Translations under genes and position numbers: made by a program
Notes under the pieces: generated by a model
Database searches by the model: none
Seen by the model: the letters and a program-made list of their open reading frames with translations, nothing else
Told to the model about the DNA's origin: nothing
In this document: positions 1-6,129 of the stretch, piece after piece
Layout of the letters: each line of letters begins with the position of its first letter
Numbering within the stretch: position 1 is the stretch's first letter
From: an uncultured Chloroflexota bacterium
GTDB lineage: Bacteria > Chloroflexota > Limnocylindria > Limnocylindrales > CSP1-4
Length of the DNA stretch: 7,316 bases
NCBI GenBank assembly: GCA_903930745.1
Contig: CAIYZX010000073.1
Coordinates: forward strand, 1-7,316
Direction: 5' to 3'

Positions 1-728
1 GCCTCGTCCTTCTTGGGATCCTCGGCCGGGATGCCGTTCATGCCCGCCGGGCTGAGGCCCAGGAACTCCATGAACATGGACATGGTGTTGGCCGTGAACT
101 GGCCACCGCAGGCGCCGGCGCCGGGGCAGGAGCCGCTCTCCGCCTCGTACAGCTCTTCCAGGGTGATCTTGCCCGCGCGGTACGCGCCGATGGCCTCGAA
201 CACCGTGACCACGTCCGCGGGCTTGCCCTTGTAGGTGCCCGGCATGATCGTGCCGTTGTAGAGAACGAGGCCCGGGATGTCCAGGCGGCCCAGCGCCATG
301 GCGCCCGCCGGGATCGTCTTGTCGCAGCCCACGAGGCAGACGATGCCGTCGAACAGGTGGCCGCGCGCCACGAGCTCGATGCTGTCCGCGATGACCTCAC
401 GGCTGATCAGCGAGGCCTTCATGCCCTCGGTGCCCATCGAGACGCCGTCGCTGACGCTGACCGTGCCGAACTCCATCGGCGTGCCGCCCGCCGCCCGGAT
501 GCCCTCCTTCACGAACTCCGCCAGCCGCCGCTGGTTGAGGTTGCAGGGCATGGTCTCGATCCACGTGGTGGCCACGCCCACGATGGGCTTGGCGAGATCG
601 TCGTCCGTGAAGCCAACGGCCTTGAGCATGGCGCGCGCCGCCGCCCGGTCCGGGCCGTCCGTGAGCGCGTGGCTCTTGCGCTTGCCGGGATCGACGGGAC
701 GGGAATAGGGCAGGGGGCGGTCTGACAT
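1..728 (-). CDS. ilvD: Dihydroxy-acid dehydratase IlvD, N-terminal part (runs off the window)
   Basis: Reading the minus strand from the ATG at 728-726 gives 242 codons with no stop before base 1, so the 3' part lies outside the window; the full protein is normally about 560 residues. IlvD dehydrates 2,3-dihydroxy-3-methylbutanoate and its isoleucine-pathway homologue to 2-oxo acids in the cytoplasm, the penultimate common step of Val/Leu/Ile synthesis. Visible motifs are PCN (Cys62), SVSDG (Asp94), the IlvD/Edd signature CDKTIPAGAMA (135-145) and GACGGQ (Cys207). Cys62, Cys135 and Cys207 fit the three ligands of a [2Fe-2S]-type enzyme, while Asp94, Asp136 and Lys137 (carbamylated in the family) fit the Mg2+ site. 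The protein begins MSDRPLPYSR. A GAGG sits 8 bases before the ATG and could be the ribosome-binding site. A 226-base gap separates it from the gene upstream, suggesting its own promoter. Edd and sugar-acid dehydratases share the fold, but the overall sequence reads as IlvD. Confidence 0.95.
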   Translation of the reverse strand, partial: MSDRPLPYSRPVDPGKRKSHALTDGPDRAAARAMLKAVGFTDDDLAKPIVGVATTWIETMPCNLNQRRLAEFVKEGIRAAGGTPMEFGTVSVSDGVSMGTEGMKASLISREVIADSIELVARGHLFDGIVCLVGCDKTIPAGAMALGRLDIPGLVLYNGTIMPGTYKGKPADVVTVFEAIGAYRAGKITLEELYEAESGSCPGAGACGGQFTANTMSMFMEFLGLSPAGMNGIPAEDPKKDE

Positions 729-817
729 CGATGTGGCCTCAGCGTGCTGGCGCGGCGAGCGGGTGGGTGGAGCCGGGTCGTGTTGGCGGTGGGCGGGATC
801 CGGTGGGATCGGCGCCA

Positions 818-847
818 AGTATCGCGCGAGTGCGGGGTGCGGTGCCA
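818..847 (-). promoter_or_regulatory. Candidate ilvD promoter
   Basis: On the minus strand a GATACT (823-818) resembles a -10 box (4 of 6 matches to TATAAT). It is preceded 18 bases upstream by TGGCAC (847-842), a weak -35. This would give a leader of roughly 80 bases before the ilvD ATG. The same GATACT, also preceded by TCGCG-like sequence, lies just before the marP-like gene at 3990-3985. This is motif reading only, and such hexamers arise by chance. Confidence 0.25.
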
Positions 848-856
848 TGCGCGGCG

Positions 857-876
857 CCCGGCCACCCTCCCTCCCC
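857..876 (-). other. G-quadruplex-capable motif upstream of ilvD
   Basis: The minus strand carries four G runs (4, 3, 3 and 3 Gs) with loops of 1, 1 and 5 bases, which fits the canonical G3+N1-7 quadruplex pattern. It lies just upstream of the candidate ilvD -35. The flanking CCACC (862-866) and GGTGG (877-881) could form a competing short hairpin. Chance occurrence is fairly likely at this GC content. Confidence 0.3.
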
Positions 877-905
877 GGTGGTCCTCATGCGCTGAGCATC
901 GGCCA

Positions 906-920
906 AGTCGCCCGGCGACT
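906..920 (-). terminator. Possible U-tract-less terminator stem-loop after the DUF885 gene
   Basis: AGTCGC-CGG-GCGACT is a perfect 6-bp stem with a 3-base loop. It begins about 35 bases past the stop of the DUF885 gene and before the candidate ilvD promoter. There is no T run after it, so intrinsic termination is unproven; similar stems follow the other genes here. Confidence 0.3.
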
Positions 921-954
921 CGCTCGATGGTGCGCCGAACACGGGGCCTTGAGG

Positions 955-2721
955 TCAGCCCGGCAGCCGCTCCGCAACCCAGCCGTCCACCACCTCGCGC
1001 AGCGTGGCCAGGGCGAGCGCCCCGTTGCCCAGCAGCGTGTCGTGGAAGGCGCGGATGTCGAAGCGCGAGCCCAGCCGCTCACGGGCCGAGGACCGCAGTC
1101 GGAGCATCTCCAGCTGCCCGGTCTTGTAGGCCAGCGCCTGGCCCGGCATCCCGATGTAGCGGTCCACCTCGTTCACGATGTTGTTCGGCGCGAGGGCGGT
1201 GTGGGCGGTCATGAAGTCGATCGCCTCCTGGCGCGTCCAGCCCAGCGCGTGCATGCCCGTGTCCACGACCAGGCGCGAGGCGCGCCACGCGTCGTACGAG
1301 GCCACGCCGATCCGGTCCAGGTCTGACGCGTAGAGCCCCATCTCGTCCGCGAGCCGCTCGGTGTACAGCCCCCAGCCCTCGAAGAACGCGGTGGGCCCAA
1401 GGTGCTTGCGGAACTCGGCGGCCAGCGGAACCTCCTGGCCGATCGCGATCTGCAGGTGGTGGCCCGGGACGCTCTCGTGGTACGTCAGCGCCTCGAACTC
1501 GTAGCGCGGCCGGGTCTCCGGGTGCCCCGTGTTCACGTAGTACTGGCCGGGGCGCGAGCCGTCCGGGGCGGGCTGGCGGTAGTAGGCGATGGTCTGGTCG
1601 TCCTCCTCGTGCGTGCCGATGCGGACCACCTCGCAGGGGGCCAGCGGCAGGCGGCCGAAGAACGCGGGGATCGCCTCGTACGCCCGGGCGAGGCCGGCTC
1701 GGGCGGCCGCCTCGATCTCCTCGCGCGTGCTGAAGTAGAGCGCGGGGTTGGTCCGCAGGCCGTGGAGGGCGTCTGCGAGGGAGCGGGCGCCGAAGACACG
1801 GCCGGAGAGGTCCAGGATCTCGCGGTCGATGCGCTCGATCTCGGCGAGGCCCAGGTCGTGCAGCTCCTGCGGCGCGAGGCCCAGGGACGTGTGCACGCGG
1901 ATCAGGCGCCGGTAGCCGTCCTGGCCGCCCTCCACGTGGCCCATGCCGGGATGGTCGTTGTCGCGGGCCTTCGGGAGGAGCTCGTCCGCGAGCGTGGCGC
2001 GGAGGCGCTCGAAGGCCGGGCGGATGTCCGTGGCGACGGCGGCCGAGAGGTCGCGGGCGAAGCGCTCGTGCTCCGCGGCGGACCAGGTGCCGGCGTCAAC
2101 GTGGGCGCGGGCGTCCTCGATGGGGGCGAGGAGCGGCCAGTCCGCGTCCGGCGTGGCGAGGAGGCGGTCCATGAGCGCGAGGCCCCGGTCCAGTGTGGCG
2201 CGCGGGGCGACGCGGCCCTCGCGCAGGCCGCCCAGCAGGGACCGCCCGTAGGCGTCGGCGAAGGGGCCCATGGCGCGCCAGCGGGCGACCATCGCCTCGG
2301 CATCGGCCGCGGTCTCCAGGCGCGTGTACGCGGGCAGGTCCACGAGCGCGGTGGGCACGCCGTCCAGCGGATCCAGGTGCCAGTCCGTCAGCTCGGCGTC
2401 GATGGCCGCGATGTCGCCCGTGATGGACTCCGCGAGCGCGGAGCGGGTGATCCTCGCCTGGGCGTCCCAGGCCCCGGCCCCGGTCCTGGTCTCGGCCTCG
2501 GCCGCTTCGTCAAGCGCGGCCACGCGGTCCGCCAGGACGGTGAGGCGGGCACGGTTCGCGGCATCGGCCTCCGGCGTGGGTTCGGGGAGCAGGTGGTCGT
2601 ACCGGTGGTCGCCGATGGCGGTGGCCATCATCGGGCTCGCTGCGAGGTACGCCTCCCAGTAGTCGGCGGCGATGGCGGCGAGGCTGGCGGGGAGCGGCGC
2701 TGCAGGGGTCATGGCGGGCAT
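955..2721 (-). CDS. DUF885 family protein, putative secreted or cytoplasmic zinc metallopeptidase
   Basis: A 588-residue protein ending RLPG, with the usual full length for the DUF885 family (Pfam PF05960). Its hallmark is HESVPGHH at 415-422, an HExxxGH variant of the gluzincin HExxH motif, followed by FFEGWGLYTE (446-455), where Glu448 is a likely third ligand. By family analogy His415, His421 or His422 and Glu448 would bind zinc, with Glu416 as the base. Other conserved-looking blocks are QYYVNTGHPETRP (393-405) and GMPGQALAYKTGQ (524-536). No signal peptide or membrane segment is obvious; the N-terminus is Ala/Pro-rich. The substrate is unknown. Two starts are possible: ATG at 2721 (MPAMTP...) and ATG at 2712 (MTPAAP...). 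Neither has a clear Shine-Dalgarno. A TACGAT -10-like box overlaps the first ATG and lies 7 bases before the second, favouring 2712 with a leaderless mRNA. The longer form is given here as the outer boundary. Confidence 0.9.
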   Translation of the reverse strand: MPAMTPAAPLPASLAAIAADYWEAYLAASPMMATAIGDHRYDHLLPEPTPEADAANRARLTVLADRVAALDEAAEAETRTGAGAWDAQARITRSALAESITGDIAAIDAELTDWHLDPLDGVPTALVDLPAYTRLETAADAEAMVARWRAMGPFADAYGRSLLGGLREGRVAPRATLDRGLALMDRLLATPDADWPLLAPIEDARAHVDAGTWSAAEHERFARDLSAAVATDIRPAFERLRATLADELLPKARDNDHPGMGHVEGGQDGYRRLIRVHTSLGLAPQELHDLGLAEIERIDREILDLSGRVFGARSLADALHGLRTNPALYFSTREEIEAAARAGLARAYEAIPAFFGRLPLAPCEVVRIGTHEEDDQTIAYYRQPAPDGSRPGQYYVNTGHPETRPRYEFEALTYHESVPGHHLQIAIGQEVPLAAEFRKHLGPTAFFEGWGLYTERLADEMGLYASDLDRIGVASYDAWRASRLVVDTGMHALGWTRQEAIDFMTAHTALAPNNIVNEVDRYIGMPGQALAYKTGQLEMLRLRSSARERLGSRFDIRAFHDTLLGNGALALATLREVVDGWVAERLPG

Positions 2722-2750
2722 CGTAGCGGGCCGGTGCCCATGCCCGTCAG
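2720..2750 (-). promoter_or_regulatory. Candidate leaderless promoter of the DUF885 gene
   Basis: On the minus strand TACGAT (2725-2720) matches the TANNNT -10 form, and a CTGACG (2750-2745) resembles a -35 box with a rather long 19-base spacer. Exactly 7 bases separate the -10 from the ATG at 2712-2710, so transcription would start at or next to that codon. The upstream ATG at 2721 would then be untranscribed. Inferred from spacing only. Confidence 0.4.
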
Positions 2751-2764
2751 CCGCGGCCCGGCGC

Positions 2765-2796
2765 CCCGGCGGCCCGGCGGCCCGGCGGCCCGGCGC
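2765..2796. repeat. 8-bp GC tandem repeat, about four copies
   Basis: Three exact copies of CCCGGCGG (2765-2772, 2773-2780, 2781-2788) are followed by CCCGGCGC (2789-2796). The array fills much of the 84-base gap between the marP-like and DUF885 genes. Each unit is partly self-complementary, so it can fold with the neighbouring stem-loop. Such arrays are prone to copy-number change by slippage. Confidence 0.85.
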
Positions 2797-2803
2797 AGCC
2801 GGG
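2789..2803 (-). terminator. Possible terminator stem-loop after the marP-like gene
   Basis: CCCGGC-TGC-GCCGGG on the minus strand is a perfect 6-bp all-GC stem with a 3-base loop, starting only 2 bases after the marP-like stop codon. No U tract follows; instead the 8-bp GC repeat continues. It may act as a high-GC style terminator or an mRNA 3'-end protector. Confidence 0.35.
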
Positions 2804-2805
2804 GA

Positions 2806-3978
2806 TCAGCGGACGCAGGCGCCCGTGTCCACCTTGGAGGTCCGGCCCACCGCGGGGGCGATTCGCGTGGCCACCGACGCGGGCGTGAGCGCATACCCCA
2901 CGGACGGATCCGTCTTTGACTCGGCGAAGACCAGGCCGCCCACCGTCCCGTCGCCCAGCACGAGCGGCCCGCCGGAGTCGCCGGGGTTCACCTCGGCGCG
3001 CAGCTCCAGGATCTGGCGTGTGACCTTCGTGGTCCCGTAGATGTCGCGGCCGGTGGCCGGGTACTCGCCCGCCACGGCTGCCGGCAGGATCATCAGCGGC
3101 CCGCCGCCCGTGTAGCCCAGCGCCGCACCCTGCGTGCCCCGGTCCGGGGACGACGTCGCGAACCGCAACACCGTCCCGCCCAGTCCGCGGACGTAGAGGA
3201 CGGCCACGTCCAGCTCCGGGTCGAAGAGCACGGGCACGGCGTCCAGCACCTTGTCGCCCAGCTCCACGGTGATGCTGGTCCCGCCCGCCACCACGTGCGC
3301 GTTCGTCACCAGGTAGTCGCGTGCGAACAGGAAGGCCGTGCCGCTGATCTGGACCTTGCACGCGGCGGTGGTGATGCGAGCGGTCCCGCTGATCGCCTGG
3401 TCCGCGATCTTCTTCGCCAGCGTTGCCGGCGGCGTGTCAACGGGCTCCAGCGGGATGGGCTCGAGGCCCACGAAGACCGCCGGCAGGCCGGACGAGTCCA
3501 GGGCCGCCGCGATGTCGCCGATCACCTCCGTGGCCGGTGGCAGGAACCGGTCCGTGAGGCGTACGGCCGTGGACGTGGAGGCCTGGCGCGCGAGGGTGGG
3601 GAAGGGGCCGGCGGCGAGCAGCCCGCCCGCCAGCCAGACGATGAGGACGGCCTGGGCAGCGCCAACGAGCCCGCCCGCGACCCGGTCCAGGCTGCCCAGG
3701 ACGTCGCCCATCCGGTCGGCGGCGGCGCGCCCCAGCGCGGACCCGATGGCCTCGCCGATGACGATGGCCACCAGCAGCACGCCGATCACCGCGAGCGCCC
3801 GGGGGATGGGCTCAAGCGACGTGGTGTGTTCCATGACCCACGGTGCGCCGTTGATCGCGAGGAGGAGCCCGCCCAGGGCGCCGGAGATGCCGCCAATCTG
3901 CGGGAGGGCACCCGTCTTGACCCCGGCGATGACCGCGACGAGGACGAGGAGGATGGCGGCGATGTCGAACGGGTTCAC
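2806..3978 (-). CDS. marP: MarP-like membrane-anchored periplasmic serine protease (CvpA + trypsin-like domains)
   Basis: A 390-residue protein with an N-terminal CvpA-type membrane region: four hydrophobic segments at about 5-22, 26-45, 60-82 and 100-124. A linker and a chymotrypsin-like domain from about 195 to 390 follow. The catalytic triad reads as His228 in TNAHVV, Asp257 in DPELDVAV and Ser335 in NPGDSGGP. Length, domain order and the C-terminal TGACV ending match mycobacterial MarP (Rv3671c), a protease needed for acid and oxidative-stress resistance and for processing cell-wall hydrolase RipA. Cys207 and Cys388 occupy the places of the MarP disulfide that stabilises the active protease. 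Translation starts at GTG (3978-3976): MNPFDIAAIL follows directly, no alternative start lies nearby, and the next Met is residue 50. No Shine-Dalgarno is seen, but a GATACT 6 bases upstream suggests a leaderless mRNA. A general CvpA-linked HtrA-like protease is the alternative name. The biological role in this organism is inferred. Confidence 0.88.
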   Translation of the reverse strand: MNPFDIAAILLVLVAVIAGVKTGALPQIGGISGALGGLLLAINGAPWVMEHTTSLEPIPRALAVIGVLLVAIVIGEAIGSALGRAAADRMGDVLGSLDRVAGGLVGAAQAVLIVWLAGGLLAAGPFPTLARQASTSTAVRLTDRFLPPATEVIGDIAAALDSSGLPAVFVGLEPIPLEPVDTPPATLAKKIADQAISGTARITTAACKVQISGTAFLFARDYLVTNAHVVAGGTSITVELGDKVLDAVPVLFDPELDVAVLYVRGLGGTVLRFATSSPDRGTQGAALGYTGGGPLMILPAAVAGEYPATGRDIYGTTKVTRQILELRAEVNPGDSGGPLVLGDGTVGGLVFAESKTDPSVGYALTPASVATRIAPAVGRTSKVDTGACVR

Positions 3979-3984
3979 GCCGCG

Positions 3985-3990
3985 AGTATC
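3985..3990 (-). promoter_or_regulatory. Candidate -10 box for a leaderless marP-like mRNA
   Basis: GATACT on the minus strand ends 6 bases before the GTG start, the distance expected between a -10 box and the first transcribed base. No good -35 hexamer is seen 16-19 bases upstream. The same hexamer in similar GCG-rich context lies upstream of ilvD. Confidence 0.35.
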
Positions 3991-4006
3991 CGCGACGAGG
4001 CCGATT

Positions 4007-4029
4007 GGTGCCGGGGAGCGCCCGGCACC
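4007..4029 (-). terminator. Strong stem-loop after the lipoprotein gene
   Basis: A perfect 9-bp inverted repeat (GGTGCCGGG / CCCGGCACC) with a 5-base loop begins about 10 bases past the lipoprotein stop codon and ends before the marP-like -10 box. On the minus strand it is followed by AATCGG, not a U run. Its position between two same-strand genes fits a terminator or a 3'-end stabiliser. Confidence 0.5.
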
Positions 4030-4038
4030 GGGCTCAGG

Positions 4039-4701
4039 TCAGGCGGGGATCTCCACCGTGATGGGGGCCGCGATGCCGAAGACGTTGATGACGTACGTGC
4101 CGGTCGCGAGCTCGCCCAGGTCCACGGTGAAGCCCTTGTAGACGGCCAGCTCGATGCACATGACCCCGCGCTGGGCCATGCCCTCGTTCACGGTGACGGT
4201 GAAGTCCGCGCCGTCCTGCTCCACGAGCACGCCGGCGAGCGCGCTGCACGGCTCCACGCCGCTCCACCACTCCACCTGCAGGGTCACGTGGTGGCCCTTG
4301 ACGCTGGCCGCGGCGTTCACCGCGCTCACGGCGTGGACGTCCGTGAGACCCTCGAGGATCGTGACGAACGTGGGCTCCGGGTTGACTGCATCGCCACCGT
4401 TGCCGCCCGGGACCGGCTCGGGGGGAGGCGGGACCACGCCGCCCGTGCTCCCGCCGGTGCTCCCGCCGGTTCCGCCGCCGGACGCGGGGTCCGTGGAGCG
4501 GTCGCCGGTGCCGATCCCGGTGGTGTCCGTGGACCCGGGGACCGCGGTGGGCGGCGGGGCCGTGACGGGCGGGATGGGCGTGGGGCCGGTGCTGGCGGGC
4601 GGCGTGGCGGCGGCGCCACCGCAGGCCGCAAGGCCGATGGCCAGGGAGACGGTGAGGATCGCGGCGCGGAGGCCGGTGGTTCGGGTCGTCATGGTTCGCA
4701 T
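4039..4701 (-). CDS. Lipoprotein with Pro/Gly/Thr linker and two-cysteine C-terminal domain, function unknown
   Basis: A 220-residue predicted lipoprotein. Residues 7-26 form an Arg-containing n-region and hydrophobic stretch ending in the lipobox LAAC, with Cys27 as the lipidated residue, so the mature protein would be tethered to the outer face of the membrane. Residues 28-108 are a low-complexity Ala/Thr/Pro/Gly linker, including a GGSTGGSTGG repeat at about 79-88. The compact C-terminal domain (about 109-220) alternates short hydrophobic strands and ends GTYVINVFGIAAPITVEIPA. Cys152 and Cys182 could form a disulfide. The pattern suggests a small beta-sandwich, and I recall similar two-cysteine domains in Chloroflexota lipoproteins, but I cannot name the family. 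Starts at ATG 4701 (MRTMTT) or ATG 4692 (MTTRTT) are equally possible, with no clear Shine-Dalgarno. A much longer open frame continues upstream without in-frame stops but reads as an antisense/GC artefact. Confidence 0.82.
   Translation of the reverse strand: MRTMTTRTTGLRAAILTVSLAIGLAACGGAAATPPASTGPTPIPPVTAPPPTAVPGSTDTTGIGTGDRSTDPASGGGTGGSTGGSTGGVVPPPPEPVPGGNGGDAVNPEPTFVTILEGLTDVHAVSAVNAAASVKGHHVTLQVEWWSGVEPCSALAGVLVEQDGADFTVTVNEGMAQRGVMCIELAVYKGFTVDLGELATGTYVINVFGIAAPITVEIPA
4445..4468 (-). repeat. 12-bp tandem repeat in the lipoprotein linker
   Basis: Two exact copies of GTGCTCCCGCCG (plus-strand reading), followed by a degenerate third copy, encode the Gly-Gly-Ser-Thr run of the linker. 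Because the unit is a multiple of three, copy changes would lengthen or shorten the linker without a frameshift. Confidence 0.75.
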
Positions 4702-4721
4702 GGCCGCCAGACGACGCGCAT

Positions 4722-4753
4722 CGGCCGCCGGTTCCCCTGCGCGCCTGCGGCCG
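4722..4753 (-). terminator. Weak stem-loop after the FN3 surface-protein remnant
   Basis: CGGCCGC (4753-4747 on the minus strand) can pair with GCGGCCG (4728-4722), a 7-bp perfect stem with an 18-base loop in the 65-base gap before the lipoprotein gene. There is no U tract, and the long loop makes this weaker than the other stems in the window. Confidence 0.2.
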
Positions 4754-4766
4754 CCCACGGGTCCGC

Positions 4767-6020
4767 CTACTGGGCGTACCGGCTGAAGATCAGGCCGTCG
4801 ATGAGCACCTTCTTGCCGCTCGTGACCACCTTGACCACCACGGTGCCCGCCTTGAGCGGCGTGCCCGAGGGGACCTCCGCCTGCGTGAAGATCGGGATGA
4901 TCTTCTTGTTCACGGTGGTGGCGGAGACGAGGCTGACCGTCTTGAGCAGCGTGGGGCCCAGGTAGACGCTCACCTTGCCGCACGTGGGGCAGGTGGTGGC
5001 CACGAGCAGCAGCTGGTTGAACTTCGCGCCCGTCCTGGTGAGCTTCGCGTTCAGCGCCGTGGAGCTGAAGTACGTGGCCTTGTAGTAGGCCGCACCCGTG
5101 CCGGAGGTCCAGGTCCCGGTCTTGGTGGTGGACCGCTCGTCCAGGGGGATCGTGGTGCAGGTCTCGTCCGTGAAGGCCGAGACCGCACCCGCCGCGGACC
5201 GCGAGCGCACGGACCAGCAGTACGTGGTGCCGGGGGCCGCCGTGAACGGCGCCGAGGTGGCGGCCGTGGCCGAGAGGTACGTCACCGGGGCGCCGAACGC
5301 GCCGCTGTACGCCGCCTTCCGGTACTGGACGTCGTAGCTGACCGCGCCACTCGCACCGCCCCACGCGAGCGCGATCGTGGTGGCCGCCTTCCACTTCGGG
5401 AGCGCGGTGATCGAGGCGGTTGGCGGGGTGATCGCCGAGCCCCCCACGGAGATGCCGGACTGGGTGCCGCCGATGCTGCCGTTGGCGACGTCGCGGGCCG
5501 TCACGGACCGCGTGCCCGGGTTCATGAACTTGACCGCAGAGCTGAACTGGTGGGACCCGTTGTCGGTCGCGTTGAACGTGTAGTCCGGCGGCAGGACCGC
5601 GTTCGGGTCGTCGCTGGTGAAGTGGACCTTGCCGCGGTACGTGGTGGCGGTGGTGCCCTGGGCGTCCTTCACCGTCACGGTGACAGTGTTCGCGGCCCCG
5701 GTGGTCGTGGCGCCGATGCCGCTGACCGCCATCGAGACGGGCGCGCCCAGCGTGGTGAACGTCCGGTCGCCGGCATCGATGTCCACCGAGCCGTTGTTGC
5801 CGATGTCGTACGTGACCTTGTAGTGGTACGTGGTGTTCGGCTGGAGGCCGGTGAAGTTGTTGAAGATGGTCCCGGACGTGAACGTGGGGAGATCGTCCGG
5901 CGGGCCCTCCATCGTGTAGCTGCCGGCGGAGGTCCCCAGGTAGTAGTGGACGCGTCCACTGGTGTTCTGGGTGCTGATGAAGCCGTTGATCTGCGCGCTG
6001 GTCTTCGTCAGCGATGTGAC
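4767..6020 (-). pseudogene. 5'-truncated FN3/Ig-like secreted surface protein, interrupted by the IS element
   Basis: The minus strand is open for 417 codons from the IS border (codon GTC at 6020-6018) to the TAG at 4769-4767. Numbered from that border, residues 1-92 are a FN3-like domain that starts abruptly (VTSLTKTSAQING, later TGLQPNTTYHYKV). Residues 93-193 look like a bacterial Ig-like domain (TVTVTVKDAQGTTATTYRG, HFTSDD, PPDYTF). Residues 195-291 form a second FN3 domain with YCWSVRSRS. Residues 292-417 are a C-terminal domain with SGTGAAYYKAT, TTCPTCGKVSVY and a VLIDGLIFSR ending. Domains of this kind occur in exported adhesin or carbohydrate-interacting proteins; no catalytic motif is visible. 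There is no start codon or signal peptide left in frame, and reading upstream into the IS meets a TGA at 6032-6030. An internal ATG at 5912 could give a 381-residue fragment, but it would begin inside the first FN3 domain and lack an export signal. The original N-terminus presumably lies beyond the IS. Confidence 0.85.
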
Positions 6021-6045
6021 GGACAGGTGTCAGTACGTCCCGGTC
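6021..6045 (+). repeat. Left terminal inverted repeat of the IS
   Basis: The sequence begins GGACAGGTGTCAGTACGTCC and matches the reverse complement of the right end over 25 of 25 bases, diverging immediately inside. Its TGTCAG supplies, in reverse, the TGA that closes the disrupted host frame. Confidence 0.95.
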
Positions 6046-6129
6046 GGTACCGTGGTGTCCAAAACAGCCGATCGGAGTTGACGTGGCCCAAAAAGGACCA
6101 GCCCGAGCCGGCAGGCCAGGCGGCGGTCG

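Noticed and set aside
839..876. T-box-like fragment (UGGCACCGC, and a nearby AGGGUGG) upstream of ilvD
   Set aside because: The two halves are not joined as in a real T-box core, the base after UGG is C rather than the U expected for branched-chain amino-acid tRNAs, and no terminator with a U tract or Stem I is evident.
739..942. Small minus-strand frame before ilvD as a leader peptide for attenuation
   Set aside because: It has no run of Leu, Val or Ile codons and no paired terminator/antiterminator with a U tract.
1402..2919. Long plus-strand open frame opposite the DUF885 gene
   Set aside because: It is a Gly/Arg/Val-rich frame with no motif, running across the DUF885 gene and the next intergenic gap; the minus strand has the clear HESVPGHH protein.
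3295..4965. Long plus-strand open frame opposite the marP-like and lipoprotein genes
   Set aside because: It is an antisense shadow across three genes and two gaps, with no recognisable domain.
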